From Aporhodopirellula aestuarii (lineage in GTDB: Bacteria > Planctomycetota > Planctomycetia > Pirellulales > Pirellulaceae): DNA of 64,000 nucleotides. Shown piece by piece: positions 26,801 to 35,185 of the stretch. The notes below the pieces were generated by a model. That model searched no databases, was not told the origin of the DNA, and saw only the letters and a program-made list of their open reading frames with translations. The position numbers and the translations under genes were made by a program. Location: NCBI RefSeq assembly GCF_023701485.1, contig NZ_JAMQBK010000022.1, positions 1-64,000 on the forward strand. The letters are read 5' to 3'. How positions within the stretch are numbered: the first letter of the stretch is position 1; each line of letters starts with the position of its first letter.

Positions 26801-28156
26801 GCTCTCGTTGACGAACAGGCTTTCGGTGACGAACCCCAATCTGAGATCGTTGACGAGCCTGCATCGGAAGACCAAACATCGGACGAACCGAACTGGCGCA
26901 CAACCGCGTCGGACGAACAGTCTGAGTCTGAAATGGAACCAGAAACGGTTCAACCCGTCGCGGAAGATTTGCCTGCATGGCCTGAAGAATCGCAAACGTA
27001 TCTGTTGCCTCGGGAACAATACGAATCGGATGAACAGATCGACTCGCCCGTTTCGGACGCAACGTTCGATTCGCAAGAATCGGTCGAAGCCGTCGGATCG
27101 TTCGATGTCGAACCACCGTACACATCGTCGTTCGCCGACGACAGCCAAGACGAGTGGTCAAATGAAGACGAAGCGTCTGAACCGTCCTCGGACATCGCGA
27201 CCGGATCGCTCGCCGATCAATTGATGCGTGACCTTGGAATCACCCCCAAGGAACACTCGTCTCATGATGGCGACGATGCCGATGCCGCCTCGCTTGACGA
27301 CAACTCCGCCACGGCAATGTGGAATGGTCGCAACGACTGGCAATCGGAAGACGTCGCCGAGGAAGCACCCGCCAACGAAGTCCAAGAAGAAGTCTCGGCG
27401 GATGAGGCTGAAGAGGCGACGCCACAACTGAAGACTGGAATCGATCAATACCGCGAAGACTTCCATCGAGACGAATACGAATCCGAGGACGATGTCCAGG
27501 ACGAGATCAGTAAACCGAACGTCACTGCGGTGGCTGACACGGTCGTCGCAGGGGCTTCGGACAGCGGCAGCGGTGAACCTGAAGACGATTCCATCGAAGC
27601 CTACATGAACCGTCTGTTGCAACGTGTTCAAGGACAACCGTCCAGTTCACCGACTTCGCCCGCGCCCGTGGCTCCCAAAAAGGTTGCCAAACCGGTGGAG
27701 CCCGTTGCCAAAGAGGTTCCTTCGGCAACCTCCGAGACCAACGAAAACGAAGTGACTTCGAAGGAACAACCGGTTGCACCGGATCCCGATGCTCCGTTGG
27801 TCCCACGTTCGCAAGCACCTGAGCGCAACAGCGATTTATCGGCGATGCGAGAGCTTGCCAACGCCTCGGCTCGCAGTGCGATTACCCGCAGCCACCAGAC
27901 GCAGAGCCACACGACTCGCATGCAAGCGATGATGAAGTTCGGTCAAGCTGGTATCGCGATGCTGTGCGGTCTCGCTGCGGTCGCGCTTGTGAACCTGCCC
28001 ATGCTTAAGATCGTCGCCGCCGTTGCCGCACTATTGATTGCTGCCATCTGCGTCAAAGAAGGCTTGGCGTTGTTGACCGACCTGAGCAGTCGCACTCAAA
28101 CGGCCCGCAACTCGGAAGCTGCCATCGAAGAGAGCGAGAACAAAGACGCCGTCTGA
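23816..28156 (+). CDS. Giant FHA-domain coiled-coil membrane protein
   Basis: A protein of about 1446 residues, not recognised as a named family. Near residues 80-175 is an FHA domain, a phosphothreonine-binding fold (YTLGSGVGCSIRLED then RPLHAVL). From about 200 to 750 follows an almost unbroken coiled coil rich in E, Q, R, A, then a low-complexity acidic region to about 1310 with repeated EEPV/DEP words. The C-terminus has two membrane helices (about 1376-1415; AMLCGLAAVALV and AAVAALLIAAICV) and a short charged tail. So a tail-anchored protein would place a long rod and phosphopeptide reader in the cytoplasm. GTG at 23816 has GAAGGA upstream; GTG codons at 23765 and 23801 are alternatives. 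Confidence 0.85.
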   Translation: MVANEHSQFTPSATTSLDEAAASFEVSSWQSDFSQPSMTGNAVSTTAKEESLGRRTSSDDQNQAELDRWAQTPSTWRRDPSIEFRVRCEGQPTRRLRLAGARYTLGSGVGCSIRLEDETLRPLHAVLIRDHERILVRAYSVPIQINNVRVTEGMISVGDRLKLGAYEFELLENTPRPVDAVSQAVAHGLVGFDGHADSRGEDASQDWSKSFHEEAKQWRALKQDVQRRDAWCKTRERELVEQQRTLEQQMQTLQQREEELQTQESAAIEVHEEFQRRYQDLLKHRDELQLQQEELSAGREHLRLQQERLDGRDRLHRQQIERLLEEQDRYKRQETIHQQKIAEGEERIRASRLQAEAATSAVEQMREKFASLNEQLVLLSQQQETLQQLEAERNRDHQRRVEDLEFDRDEAIAQRDEIAEERDASIEAQAKSESARKKLAVRCVELESIEEQLRNEIEELQSEIASARLDAESLDKDCELARRTITNLEETIRENRERYENDRDSWTAEVETLRTNLEELSVDLAGAQAQLSRLREENQHLVDQLTGAHAERDEARAEREAALQECEVARGACDAAKMDCEAARRDLESARNDVILARQERDDAAAQRNAVLAERDELLTLKARLGQDNEAVEIERANWVRQQEQAERRYQEAQSHLADARQKCEQAVRVRDEAESARLAAEAKLQAAMQELQEMQAERDHAIREQDELRRQRDSALQDAKDSRELFDRSNRDHDDTLDRIEHLEQQTRQVIGVSDASFKSDSAPEPTSTPKFGLIGNDLPSTDIESEVTDTSELALDNDDDQSIDLHPEPSSAGENDILLASDAPQWEVETNPDAQLATPHVNVEPESDEPSAAAEDVGSFDTPNDVPTSHTVTEEATSQPAAAWATEPSESIDDQDVWPTYSSVEPRPENRSDEEQSTSMSYFSETDDVVASDLPSAMPPVPTEESASAWQSTEEAVHADDSVAEEPVAETPVEEEPVTEEPVLADEPVVEASALVDEQAFGDEPQSEIVDEPASEDQTSDEPNWRTTASDEQSESEMEPETVQPVAEDLPAWPEESQTYLLPREQYESDEQIDSPVSDATFDSQESVEAVGSFDVEPPYTSSFADDSQDEWSNEDEASEPSSDIATGSLADQLMRDLGITPKEHSSHDGDDADAASLDDNSATAMWNGRNDWQSEDVAEEAPANEVQEEVSADEAEEATPQLKTGIDQYREDFHRDEYESEDDVQDEISKPNVTAVADTVVAGASDSGSGEPEDDSIEAYMNRLLQRVQGQPSSSPTSPAPVAPKKVAKPVEPVAKEVPSATSETNENEVTSKEQPVAPDPDAPLVPRSQAPERNSDLSAMRELANASARSAITRSHQTQSHTTRMQAMMKFGQAGIAMLCGLAAVALVNLPMLKIVAAVAALLIAAICVKEGLALLTDLSSRTQTARNSEAAIEESENKDAV

Positions 28157-28398
28157 ACGCCCTCGCCAATTCACTTAAGCGGTTCTGGCTTGGTGACCAA
28201 CCGCTGAGTGCTCGCCGGGCATCGATTGATCTCCTTCGATCCGGCCGCTTGGCTGAACTCGTCGCCCAATGCGGTTCGCCGTTGAACGTGATTTCGACGC
28301 AACCCGTGCTCGCCAATCTCCGCGAGGCCGAACGGGTTTTCCGTTCTCACGAGATCCCCTCGCGGATCCGCTTCGCTCGGAAAGCGAACACATGCCGA
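28153..28398 (+). pseudogene. Truncated Y4yA-like PLP-dependent decarboxylase-fold fragment
   Basis: In the frame beginning at about 28153 the translation contains AELVAQCGSPLNVIST, LREAERVF and IRFARKANTC. This resembles the N-terminus of Y4yA-type/ornithine-DAP decarboxylase-fold enzymes, where GSPLNV begins the TIM barrel and the Lys of RKAN binds PLP. The similarity ends right after ANTC and runs into an intergenic repeat (tagcggcacatcgcaagcc), so about 80 residues of an enzyme of several hundred remain. No proper start codon is seen, and the frame overlaps the FHA gene stop. A decayed remnant; the family assignment is from memory of motifs. Confidence 0.55.
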
Positions 28399-28552
28399 AG
28401 ATCTTTTAGCGGCACATCGCAAGCCGTCCGTTCCAACCTCACCGGTCGGCTTGCGCCGTTCCGGTACATTTGAAATCCCGCAGTAATTGAATCGACGTCC
28501 CGAGAGTCCGAGCGACGTGAAGAATGACGCTGTTAGGAAATGCAACCTCCAT
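28399..28552. repeat. Intergenic repeat (families A/B, partial)
   Basis: It holds an inverted pair of cgcaagccgtccg-type and cggcttgcgccg words around 28410-28460, and at 28469-28496 the motif tttgaaatcccgcagtaatt followed by gaatcgac. The same motif recurs at 41025-41051, also next to a ttgcgccg-type arm. It breaks the PLP-enzyme fragment. Confidence 0.7.
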
Positions 28553-28585
28553 AAAAAAAGGCCAGCCACAACAATGTGGCTGGCC
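28553..28585 (-). terminator. Rho-independent terminator of metalloprotease gene
   Basis: A perfect 11-bp stem (ggccagccaca / tgtggctggcc) with a 4-base loop, followed on the minus strand by seven T. It lies 65 bases beyond the stop codon of the metalloprotease gene. Confidence 0.92.
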
Positions 28586-28649
28586 TCGCGTTGGTCGTGG
28601 CAGTTTCCTACCGCATCGAGTGATTCGGCAGACTCCGAGGAATCGGCCG

Positions 28650-31600
28650 TTAGTTTGACTCGGCTTCTTCGCCGATGAGGAACATCATCATTCCGCCACC
28701 AGCCTGTTTGCTACCGTAGGTGTACCCGGCTTCAAGGGCACGTTTGATTCGCTCTTTGCTTTCGCTCAAGTGAGCCAGCGTGTACGCGTCCATCTTGCCT
28801 TCGCACTTCTTCAGCGTTGATTCCATGCCCGCCGCGAGCGTCCGCAATTCCATCCGAGCCAGATTACTGATCGGACTGTAGGCAGCCGTTCCAGGCGACT
28901 CTTCGAGAATCAGATCCACCAGCCGTTGCAAGTGTTCGCGTTGCAGGTTGCGACGCAGCGACGAAATCATCGGCTTACGATCATTGCGGCCTTCGGGGCA
29001 CGCCTCTTCGAGTTCGGACCACACCGCCGTCGTCACGCTGTTGAGCAACTCGGGCAATGTCAGCGAGTCTTCGTCTTCAGGCAAACGCAATTCGTTGTCG
29101 TAGACGCGGCGAAGCGTCGTCGGGTTCATGAGCAGCGTCAACGCCGAGGCTTGCATGTCCAGCACGCGGTCATGGATCGGCCATGTCGCTTCGTCGGACA
29201 TACTCGAGTGCCTACCGCCATCGAGCCATTTGTCGACGCCGAGTCGTTCGAGGATTTCAGGTTTCAAACCGTACGCCTCGTCACGGAAACTCGTGTCGAT
29301 CACAAACTTCAACGCATCACGTTGGTCTTTGGCGGGCACGACTTGAACAGGCACCCGGTTTCCAGGATCACCTTTCTTGTCACGGTTAACAAACGCACCA
29401 CCGATCCAATTCGCCATCATGCTGACCGATCGCATTTGCAAAGCGAGGGTCAATTCATAGCCACGGCGGGCCTTCGCCCAGCTATCGCCGTCGTTCACAA
29501 ATTTCTCAAGCAAACGATCGCGATACAGCTCGATCAGTTTGGCTTGCTCGGTCGTGTACGAAAGCGGGTCCTTACCGAAGTCGTAGCGGCGAGCATACGG
29601 GTCAGGTCCGCTGGTATCCTCGTCAGTCGCGTATTGCAATTCAGGCTCGGAACATCGCTTTACGATTTTCTCCAAATCCGAATCTTTCAACGTATAGCCG
29701 TACTCGATCGCCCAGTAATCGTAGGGGCCGATGTCGATCATCGCGAAATCGCCTTGAACATCGCCGACATCGTATCGGTAATTGATCGGCGTGTAATCCA
29801 TCACCGAAGCGGTGAACGGCTTTTTGCCCTTCACTTCTTCGCTATTGATTTCAGCCATAGTCAATAACGACGATGCTTTGAAGTTGTGACGCAGACCAAG
29901 CGTGTGCCCGACTTCGTGAGCGACCAAATCTGCGAGCAACGGACCGACAAACCATTCCGGCATGCCATCGAGGAGTTCTTCTTCCTCTTTCTTGACCGTG
30001 TCCTTCTTGTCGTCGTCCTTGTCAGCCTCGTCTCCATCTTTCTCATCATCGTCGTTGGCTTCGTCATCCTTCTTAGGCTCGTCCTCCGACTTCACGTCTG
30101 CTTTCTCGTTGTCAGACGCTTCCGAAGCAGCCTTCTCTTCTTCCTTTTCTTTTTCCTTCGCTTCTTTGGCTTTCTTCTTGTCTTTTTCAGCTTCGATATC
30201 GGAGTGCAAAATCAGCGCCCAATTCATGCGAGCCAAAGCGAGGTCCATGCTGCGACTGCTCGCCGCCATGCAGTAACCGTTCTTTTGGCTGACGTGACCG
30301 ATCAGGCCGTCGTACTCGTCATCACCGAGCAGCGCCGGATCGGATTGAGCCATCTTGTATCCGGCCATCGGCTGAGTGGCTTGCCGGGCGTACTTCGCAC
30401 GCAGCGAATGCACGTTTTCGGGAGCGCCCATGCGGACACGCGGATCCCAATTGGGTCGGGTACCGAGCCAAGCGAGCGTTTCAGCACTGACGCCTTCCAT
30501 TGCCAAGTTAGGCATCAGATCGGCATAGTTGAAATTGAAGTGGCGAATCCAACCATCGGTCAGGATGATATCGGCATCAAGAATTTGGCCGGTCTCCGGG
30601 TGAACGCGGCTTGGACCGATTGCCGTACCGATGTCGTTGTTGAGCCATCGCACAAAGTTGTAACGCACGTCCTCAGGATCTTTTTCCATGTGGATGCCGC
30701 TGACCGCGTCTTGATATTCGATCACGATCGCGTCAACGATACCGACCTTTTCAAATGCTTTGTTCCAGTAGTCGATACCGGCTTTGATCCAGCGGCGATA
30801 ACGGACCGGAGCGGTGTGCTCGACATAGAAGCGGATTGGCTCCTTTGGCGGGCTGAGTTTGAGTTTTGGATCTCGCTTTTCCAATTGCCAACGGTTGATG
30901 AACCGCACGCGAGTGTCCTCGGTTTCGTACTTGCTCAAGTCCGAGTACGAAGTCGTGAAGAAACCGACTCGTTCGTCAGCAACCCGTGGTTTGAATCCTG
31001 CCGAACTGCTCGGCACTTCACTGAACGAATAGTGCAACGTTTGCAACCGGCCGCCGTTACCAACGACTTCGAAAGCCAATTCGACGTTCTTCGGGAAGAC
31101 TTTGCACGACTCGATCGAATACAAACGTGAGTTCGAAACGCGAACGGCACCACCAAAGAATTGACTGGCGTTGCCAACCAAGAGGCTGTCCATATCAATC
31201 ACCGGACCACCCTGAGGTCCGATAGCGAGAATCGGCACGTCGAGGATGACGCGGTCGGTGAACAAGCGTTTGACCGACGCCTTGGATTCCGCATCGCCGG
31301 TGGCGCGAATGTCAAGATTGGGAGCAATCAGGGCGAGCCGATTGTCATACCGACGCCACTGCACAACCCAGTCACCGGACTGCAAACCGGCATACCGGTC
31401 ACCGCTGCTGAGCGTAAGGGCGATGAAGTAACTTTTGCCCTTAAAGTTCTTGGGCAACTCGCCGATAACGGCCGAGTCTTTTTCCCGTTTCCAAAGATTG
31501 AACAGCCCCTTATCAGACTGCTGGTCCGATACGGCGACCTGCTCAAACCCCTCTGAAACTTTCGAAAATTCAGGGAGAGTATCAGCCGCCGAAACGGTCG

Positions 31601-31697
31601 TACCAGGAGCGATCGCCAGAGCCGCGATCGGCATCGTGAAGGCGAGAAAAGCAGGCAAAGCGAACAAATTTGCAATTCGCTGGCAGATTCGGGTCAT
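28650..31697 (-). CDS. Secreted zinc metalloprotease (DUF5117/DUF4953 type)
   Basis: A 1015-residue exported metzincin-like peptidase. A signal peptide (about 1-38) is followed by a DUF5117-like N-terminal region, then the catalytic domain with HEVGHTLGLRH: His594, Glu595, His598 and His604 form the full HExxHxxGxxH zinc site. SVMDY at about 631-635 is the Met-turn. Between the proposed N-terminal part of the catalytic domain and the zinc site is an insert of about 70 residues (503-575) made almost only of K, E, D and A, which is unusual inside a catalytic domain. The C-terminal 350 residues are helical. Monocistronic with a strong terminator. Confidence 0.92.
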   Translation of the reverse strand: MTRICQRIANLFALPAFLAFTMPIAALAIAPGTTVSAADTLPEFSKVSEGFEQVAVSDQQSDKGLFNLWKREKDSAVIGELPKNFKGKSYFIALTLSSGDRYAGLQSGDWVVQWRRYDNRLALIAPNLDIRATGDAESKASVKRLFTDRVILDVPILAIGPQGGPVIDMDSLLVGNASQFFGGAVRVSNSRLYSIESCKVFPKNVELAFEVVGNGGRLQTLHYSFSEVPSSSAGFKPRVADERVGFFTTSYSDLSKYETEDTRVRFINRWQLEKRDPKLKLSPPKEPIRFYVEHTAPVRYRRWIKAGIDYWNKAFEKVGIVDAIVIEYQDAVSGIHMEKDPEDVRYNFVRWLNNDIGTAIGPSRVHPETGQILDADIILTDGWIRHFNFNYADLMPNLAMEGVSAETLAWLGTRPNWDPRVRMGAPENVHSLRAKYARQATQPMAGYKMAQSDPALLGDDEYDGLIGHVSQKNGYCMAASSRSMDLALARMNWALILHSDIEAEKDKKKAKEAKEKEKEEEKAASEASDNEKADVKSEDEPKKDDEANDDDEKDGDEADKDDDKKDTVKKEEEELLDGMPEWFVGPLLADLVAHEVGHTLGLRHNFKASSLLTMAEINSEEVKGKKPFTASVMDYTPINYRYDVGDVQGDFAMIDIGPYDYWAIEYGYTLKDSDLEKIVKRCSEPELQYATDEDTSGPDPYARRYDFGKDPLSYTTEQAKLIELYRDRLLEKFVNDGDSWAKARRGYELTLALQMRSVSMMANWIGGAFVNRDKKGDPGNRVPVQVVPAKDQRDALKFVIDTSFRDEAYGLKPEILERLGVDKWLDGGRHSSMSDEATWPIHDRVLDMQASALTLLMNPTTLRRVYDNELRLPEDEDSLTLPELLNSVTTAVWSELEEACPEGRNDRKPMISSLRRNLQREHLQRLVDLILEESPGTAAYSPISNLARMELRTLAAGMESTLKKCEGKMDAYTLAHLSESKERIKRALEAGYTYGSKQAGGGMMMFLIGEEAESN

Positions 31698-31931
31698 ACC
31701 AAAAATCCAAAAGGTCCTAGGAGGGGGCAGGCAAAGGTGGGGAACGGTGATAAGCCAGTTTACGTCACGACCTGGGGTTTTGATCCAGAATGGCGCACCG
31801 TTTCTACCTGTTTTATCCGATATATCCGGTTTAACGCAAACAATCGCGTGTGGCTGGCGCCGCCTTAGGTCGCTTGGTTTTCCATAAAACGGTGAGTCTG
31901 GGAAGACGATCGCACGACGACCGCGCCGGCT

Positions 31932-33368
31932 TCACGCGACGGGCACGCGAGACAAATGCCGGTATTTTCTTCCCGCCGATTCGGGCGCGAAGCACTGCTT
32001 CAACTCGGCTCGATTTTTTCGGAACCACGCCGCCACGACAGAAACCGTGTAAGGATATTCCGACGTCACCCGGCTGTTGCCTGCCGCGATCCGTGACGCC
32101 CATTGTTTCATCAGCGGTTTGATCTCGCGGAAGTGCGCCGCGTCCGCCGGGGCCGGCGCCACGTCAACGATTTCCCCTCGCCGGATCAGATACCAAATCG
32201 CCCGTCCGTCGTAGCCGGTCGAAGCGTATACGAAGGAATATTTTTGACGTGCGTCGGCGAGATGCCCGAGTTTTCGCTGGGCATAGTTGAGCGACTTCAA
32301 CGTATCACGGGCCCGCGCGGCGAGTTCATACAACCGATTCGCGGATGCGTTTTCCATGATCGATTGCGTCGCCGTGATCGGTTCGTCGTTAAACCCATCG
32401 AGGAAACTCTCCGCCTCTCTCACCCGGACGGCGTATTCTTCGCGGCTACACGCAGCCGCGCATGGGCCGAGACAGGTGCCGATTTCCAACCGCAGGCATC
32501 CCGGTCGCGGATGCACATCGAAAAGCGCCAACTGCTCGGAAAACTGAAACACGGTTTGCTGACTGCAATCGCGCAGCCGAAACGTTTTGTTAAGGGCGTC
32601 GACAACACGTCCCATCCGACCGGCACCGAAGAACGGTCCCTCAACGGCAACACATTCGGTTTTCGCGGGCGGCGACGTGGCGATGTAAAACATCTCCGCG
32701 GGTTTGCGTCCCAAACACAAATAAACAGGCCGTTGACGCTCAGGTACACCTTGGACGTTGAAGCGGGGGATCCAACGACGAATCAACGATTGCTCGCGAA
32801 GTTGAGCGGCGAAATCACTGGGCTGCGTCTCCCATTGGATCGCGCGGGTATGCTCGATGATCCTGCCCGCTTTTTCGCCTCGCGCCGATTGACCGAAATA
32901 GCTCGACAACCGGTTCCGCAACGAGCTGCTTTTGCCAACGTAAATCAATTCCCCGGTGCGGTCGAACATCCCGTAGACACCGGGCACAGGCGGGCAGAGC
33001 GATTGAACTTGCTCTCGTAGCTCGCGGCTCGTTTCACCGCCGATCATCTCCGTCGGTCGGCCGCTGTACCCGGCTGGTCGATCGGTTTCAGCATGGTACG
33101 GATCAAACGGGTTGGCACCAAATCCCGAAATCAACGTGTCCGAAACTTGGGCCGAGGCGGTTTCGCCACCAGAGATGCCTGGCGGTGGAGCCCGCCGAAC
33201 GACTCGATAGCCGGACTGGGTAGTTGCCTCGGCGACTCGATCGCTAGCAACTCCGTCCGCGGACTCCTCGGCAGCGATGTTCGATTTTTGTGAGAGGCCA
33301 TCGAGTGGCAACAGTCCGGTAGCGGCGTCATGACGAGGTCGCCTGCGAATCGTCCTTTTCCCTGCCAT
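31932..33368 (-). CDS. UvrC-like/Cho-like GIY-YIG nuclease lacking the C-terminal nuclease half
   Basis: A 478-residue protein equal to the N-terminal half of UvrC. The first 120 residues are probably disordered. The GIY-YIG nuclease follows (PGVYGMFD near 129, LIYVGKSSSLRNRL near 141) with the catalytic Glu in REQSLIRRWIPRFN. A four-Cys set like the UvrC iron-sulfur site follows: RDC, PGC, GTC and GPC. The usual RNase H-like second nuclease and helix-hairpin-helix domains of UvrC are missing, as in E. coli Cho, which makes the 3-prime incision in nucleotide excision repair. A backup excision nuclease is the likely role; an independent role is possible. Confidence 0.85.
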   Translation of the reverse strand: MAGKRTIRRRPRHDAATGLLPLDGLSQKSNIAAEESADGVASDRVAEATTQSGYRVVRRAPPPGISGGETASAQVSDTLISGFGANPFDPYHAETDRPAGYSGRPTEMIGGETSRELREQVQSLCPPVPGVYGMFDRTGELIYVGKSSSLRNRLSSYFGQSARGEKAGRIIEHTRAIQWETQPSDFAAQLREQSLIRRWIPRFNVQGVPERQRPVYLCLGRKPAEMFYIATSPPAKTECVAVEGPFFGAGRMGRVVDALNKTFRLRDCSQQTVFQFSEQLALFDVHPRPGCLRLEIGTCLGPCAAACSREEYAVRVREAESFLDGFNDEPITATQSIMENASANRLYELAARARDTLKSLNYAQRKLGHLADARQKYSFVYASTGYDGRAIWYLIRRGEIVDVAPAPADAAHFREIKPLMKQWASRIAAGNSRVTSEYPYTVSVVAAWFRKNRAELKQCFAPESAGRKYRHLSRVPVA

Positions 33369-33562
33369 CCGTGCCTGCCGAGTCCATGGTAACTGCTGTT
33401 AGGGTCGACAATTTTGCCACCCGTAACGCCTTCGATTATGCCGCATCGGCAGGCGATCACCAAGCTGACTTTTATGGGGGACTTCTCTAGAAGCAGTTTT
33501 TTGCCTCTAATAGTCTCTTGATTTCCTCACAAATCCCCCCCGATGAGTGTACTCAGACTTTT

Positions 33563-34006
33563 ATGACCACTGAGCCGACCGAAGAAGCCGAAAAGAAAGA
33601 AGACGTTGTCGAAATTGTACTCCAGTACAACAAGGAAGACGTCGATGAGCATGGATTCACCTCCGTGTGGAACGTCGCTGCGGCAACCTGTGACGGTGAC
33701 CAGTTACGAACCCGCGACCTCGCTGGGCGAATCCTCGGGTTCCTTTGCAAGAAAGATTACGAGCACGTCGTCGTCAGTTCGACGGACGCTCAATACCTCG
33801 ACGAATGGTTCGAACGCGAAAAGGCGATCCTCTACAACTGGAAAGCCGATTCGGAAACCACCGACGCAATCACCCAGCATGCTCAGGTTCCCGCCGCTTC
33901 GATGATCAGTTTTCTCAAACGAGAAAAATTCAAACCGACGGCTAATTACAGCCCCCGTCGCGCGGACCGTGTTGCCTGGTTCCAAGAAAAATGGGGCATT
34001 GGCTGA
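33563..34006 (+). CDS. Conserved-looking protein of unknown function
   Basis: A 147-residue soluble protein beginning MTTEPTEEAEKKED. It has an acidic start, then VVEIVLQYN, VWNVAAATCDGD, RILGFLCKKDYEHVVVSS and a basic C-terminal part (FLKREKFKPT, RADRVAWFQEKWG). No family recognised. The ATG at 33563 is chosen over a TTG at 33518, but no clear ribosome site is seen. Its end overlaps the start of the next gene by 16 bases, suggesting co-transcription with the DUF4272 protein. Confidence 0.65.
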   Translation: MTTEPTEEAEKKEDVVEIVLQYNKEDVDEHGFTSVWNVAAATCDGDQLRTRDLAGRILGFLCKKDYEHVVVSSTDAQYLDEWFEREKAILYNWKADSETTDAITQHAQVPAASMISFLKREKFKPTANYSPRRADRVAWFQEKWGIG

Positions 34007-35184
34007 GCCCGGTGTCACAACCACCCTCTGCCTTGCCATCGATCCCGGCCGACACCAGCACACGCCGCGTGTTCGCCGTCTCAACACTTCGCTCCCTGCC
34101 TCCCCTCCCCGAATTGGCAGCGGAGCGGGCCACCGATGTAGCCATCGAACATGCCGATGAACTGGTCGCGTGGCTAGCGGATCCCGCCTTCCCCAGCCAC
34201 GCGTCACCGATCGCGGATCCGATCCGACTGCATCTGCGAAATCGCCATCACGTGGTCGCGATTGCCGGCTTGACCGCCCACGACGAGGCCGACGCCGCCC
34301 ACACCGCATCCGATGAATCTCTTGAGAGACTCTTTGGTAGCGATCTCGCGAACTTTCGCGAACTGCAATCCTGGGCCCACGCTGCCAACGCGATCTGGAT
34401 CACCCAAGACCACCACGTTTTTGATCCCATCGGCCGTTTGCTGCTCGACGCCAGCGGAAAGGGCCCCGATCCCGAAGCGGTGATCCCGTTCCCCGCCGAC
34501 GCCCGGCAACGCAAAGCCAACTGCGAAGTCCAAATTCGAAACCGGTTGGTCGATCCCGTCGAAGGGCTGCTTCCGCTTCGTGGCGCCGGCGAAATTTGCC
34601 CAGTCGATGCCGCCGATGTCGCGCGGCGAGCGATCGCGTTATTCCTGGTCGCGACACGTGCCGAGTCGATCCTAACCGGCAAACCACTCGACACCGAACG
34701 CATGAAGCTCCGCTGCCCGATCGGTGTCGCGGCCCTATCGCCGCGAGAGCGAGTTTTTTTCGAAACCGAACTCACCGCGTCGACTCAAGCAACGCTGGGC
34801 CGAGCTGCCACGGAATTGGCTTGGCGATATGAAGCCCTGATGGCGCTGCAGTGGGCGCTGGACATGCAGTTTGACTTGCCGTGGCCCGACGAACATGCCG
34901 ATCTCACCGCGGTCACGCGGCTGATGATTGACCTACCCGACGAGGCGATCGTCGAGCAAGCACGCTTGCGATCAACCGACGAAATGCTTGACGCTGCGGA
35001 ACTGCACTACCAGAGCTTTCATGCCGTCGCGTCGGCGCAACAATCGGGACGCGATCTCTCCGGAATCTACGATCCCGGTGTGGTCTGCGAACGACTCGTC
35101 GCGCTCGCTTGGATCAACGGCCTCACCCCCGGGCGAGCCGACTGGGACGCCGCCAGCGATTGGGTCGAAGGCGGCTGCGTTTAA
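33991..35184 (+). CDS. DUF4272 domain protein
   Basis: A 397-residue soluble protein. The central and C-terminal part (about 190-390) fits DUF4272: ARRAIALFLVATRAE, LSPRERVFFETE, and ELAWRYEALMALQWALDMQ, with a final AWINGLTPGRADWDAASDWV. The N-terminal 190 residues (with LRNRHHVVAIAG) seem to be a separate unrecognised domain. Family function unknown. Overlaps the preceding gene by 16 bases and faces a leftward gene whose stop is 1-2 bases from its own. Confidence 0.8.
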   Translation: MGHWLSPVSQPPSALPSIPADTSTRRVFAVSTLRSLPPLPELAAERATDVAIEHADELVAWLADPAFPSHASPIADPIRLHLRNRHHVVAIAGLTAHDEADAAHTASDESLERLFGSDLANFRELQSWAHAANAIWITQDHHVFDPIGRLLLDASGKGPDPEAVIPFPADARQRKANCEVQIRNRLVDPVEGLLPLRGAGEICPVDAADVARRAIALFLVATRAESILTGKPLDTERMKLRCPIGVAALSPRERVFFETELTASTQATLGRAATELAWRYEALMALQWALDMQFDLPWPDEHADLTAVTRLMIDLPDEAIVEQARLRSTDEMLDAAELHYQSFHAVASAQQSGRDLSGIYDPGVVCERLVALAWINGLTPGRADWDAASDWVEGGCV

Positions 35185-35185
35185 C

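Noticed and set aside
29886-31130. Long forward frame of 414 codons inside the metalloprotease gene
   Set aside because: It is the antisense shadow of a gene with clear zinc-protease motifs; its composition is that of a reverse complement of a coding region.
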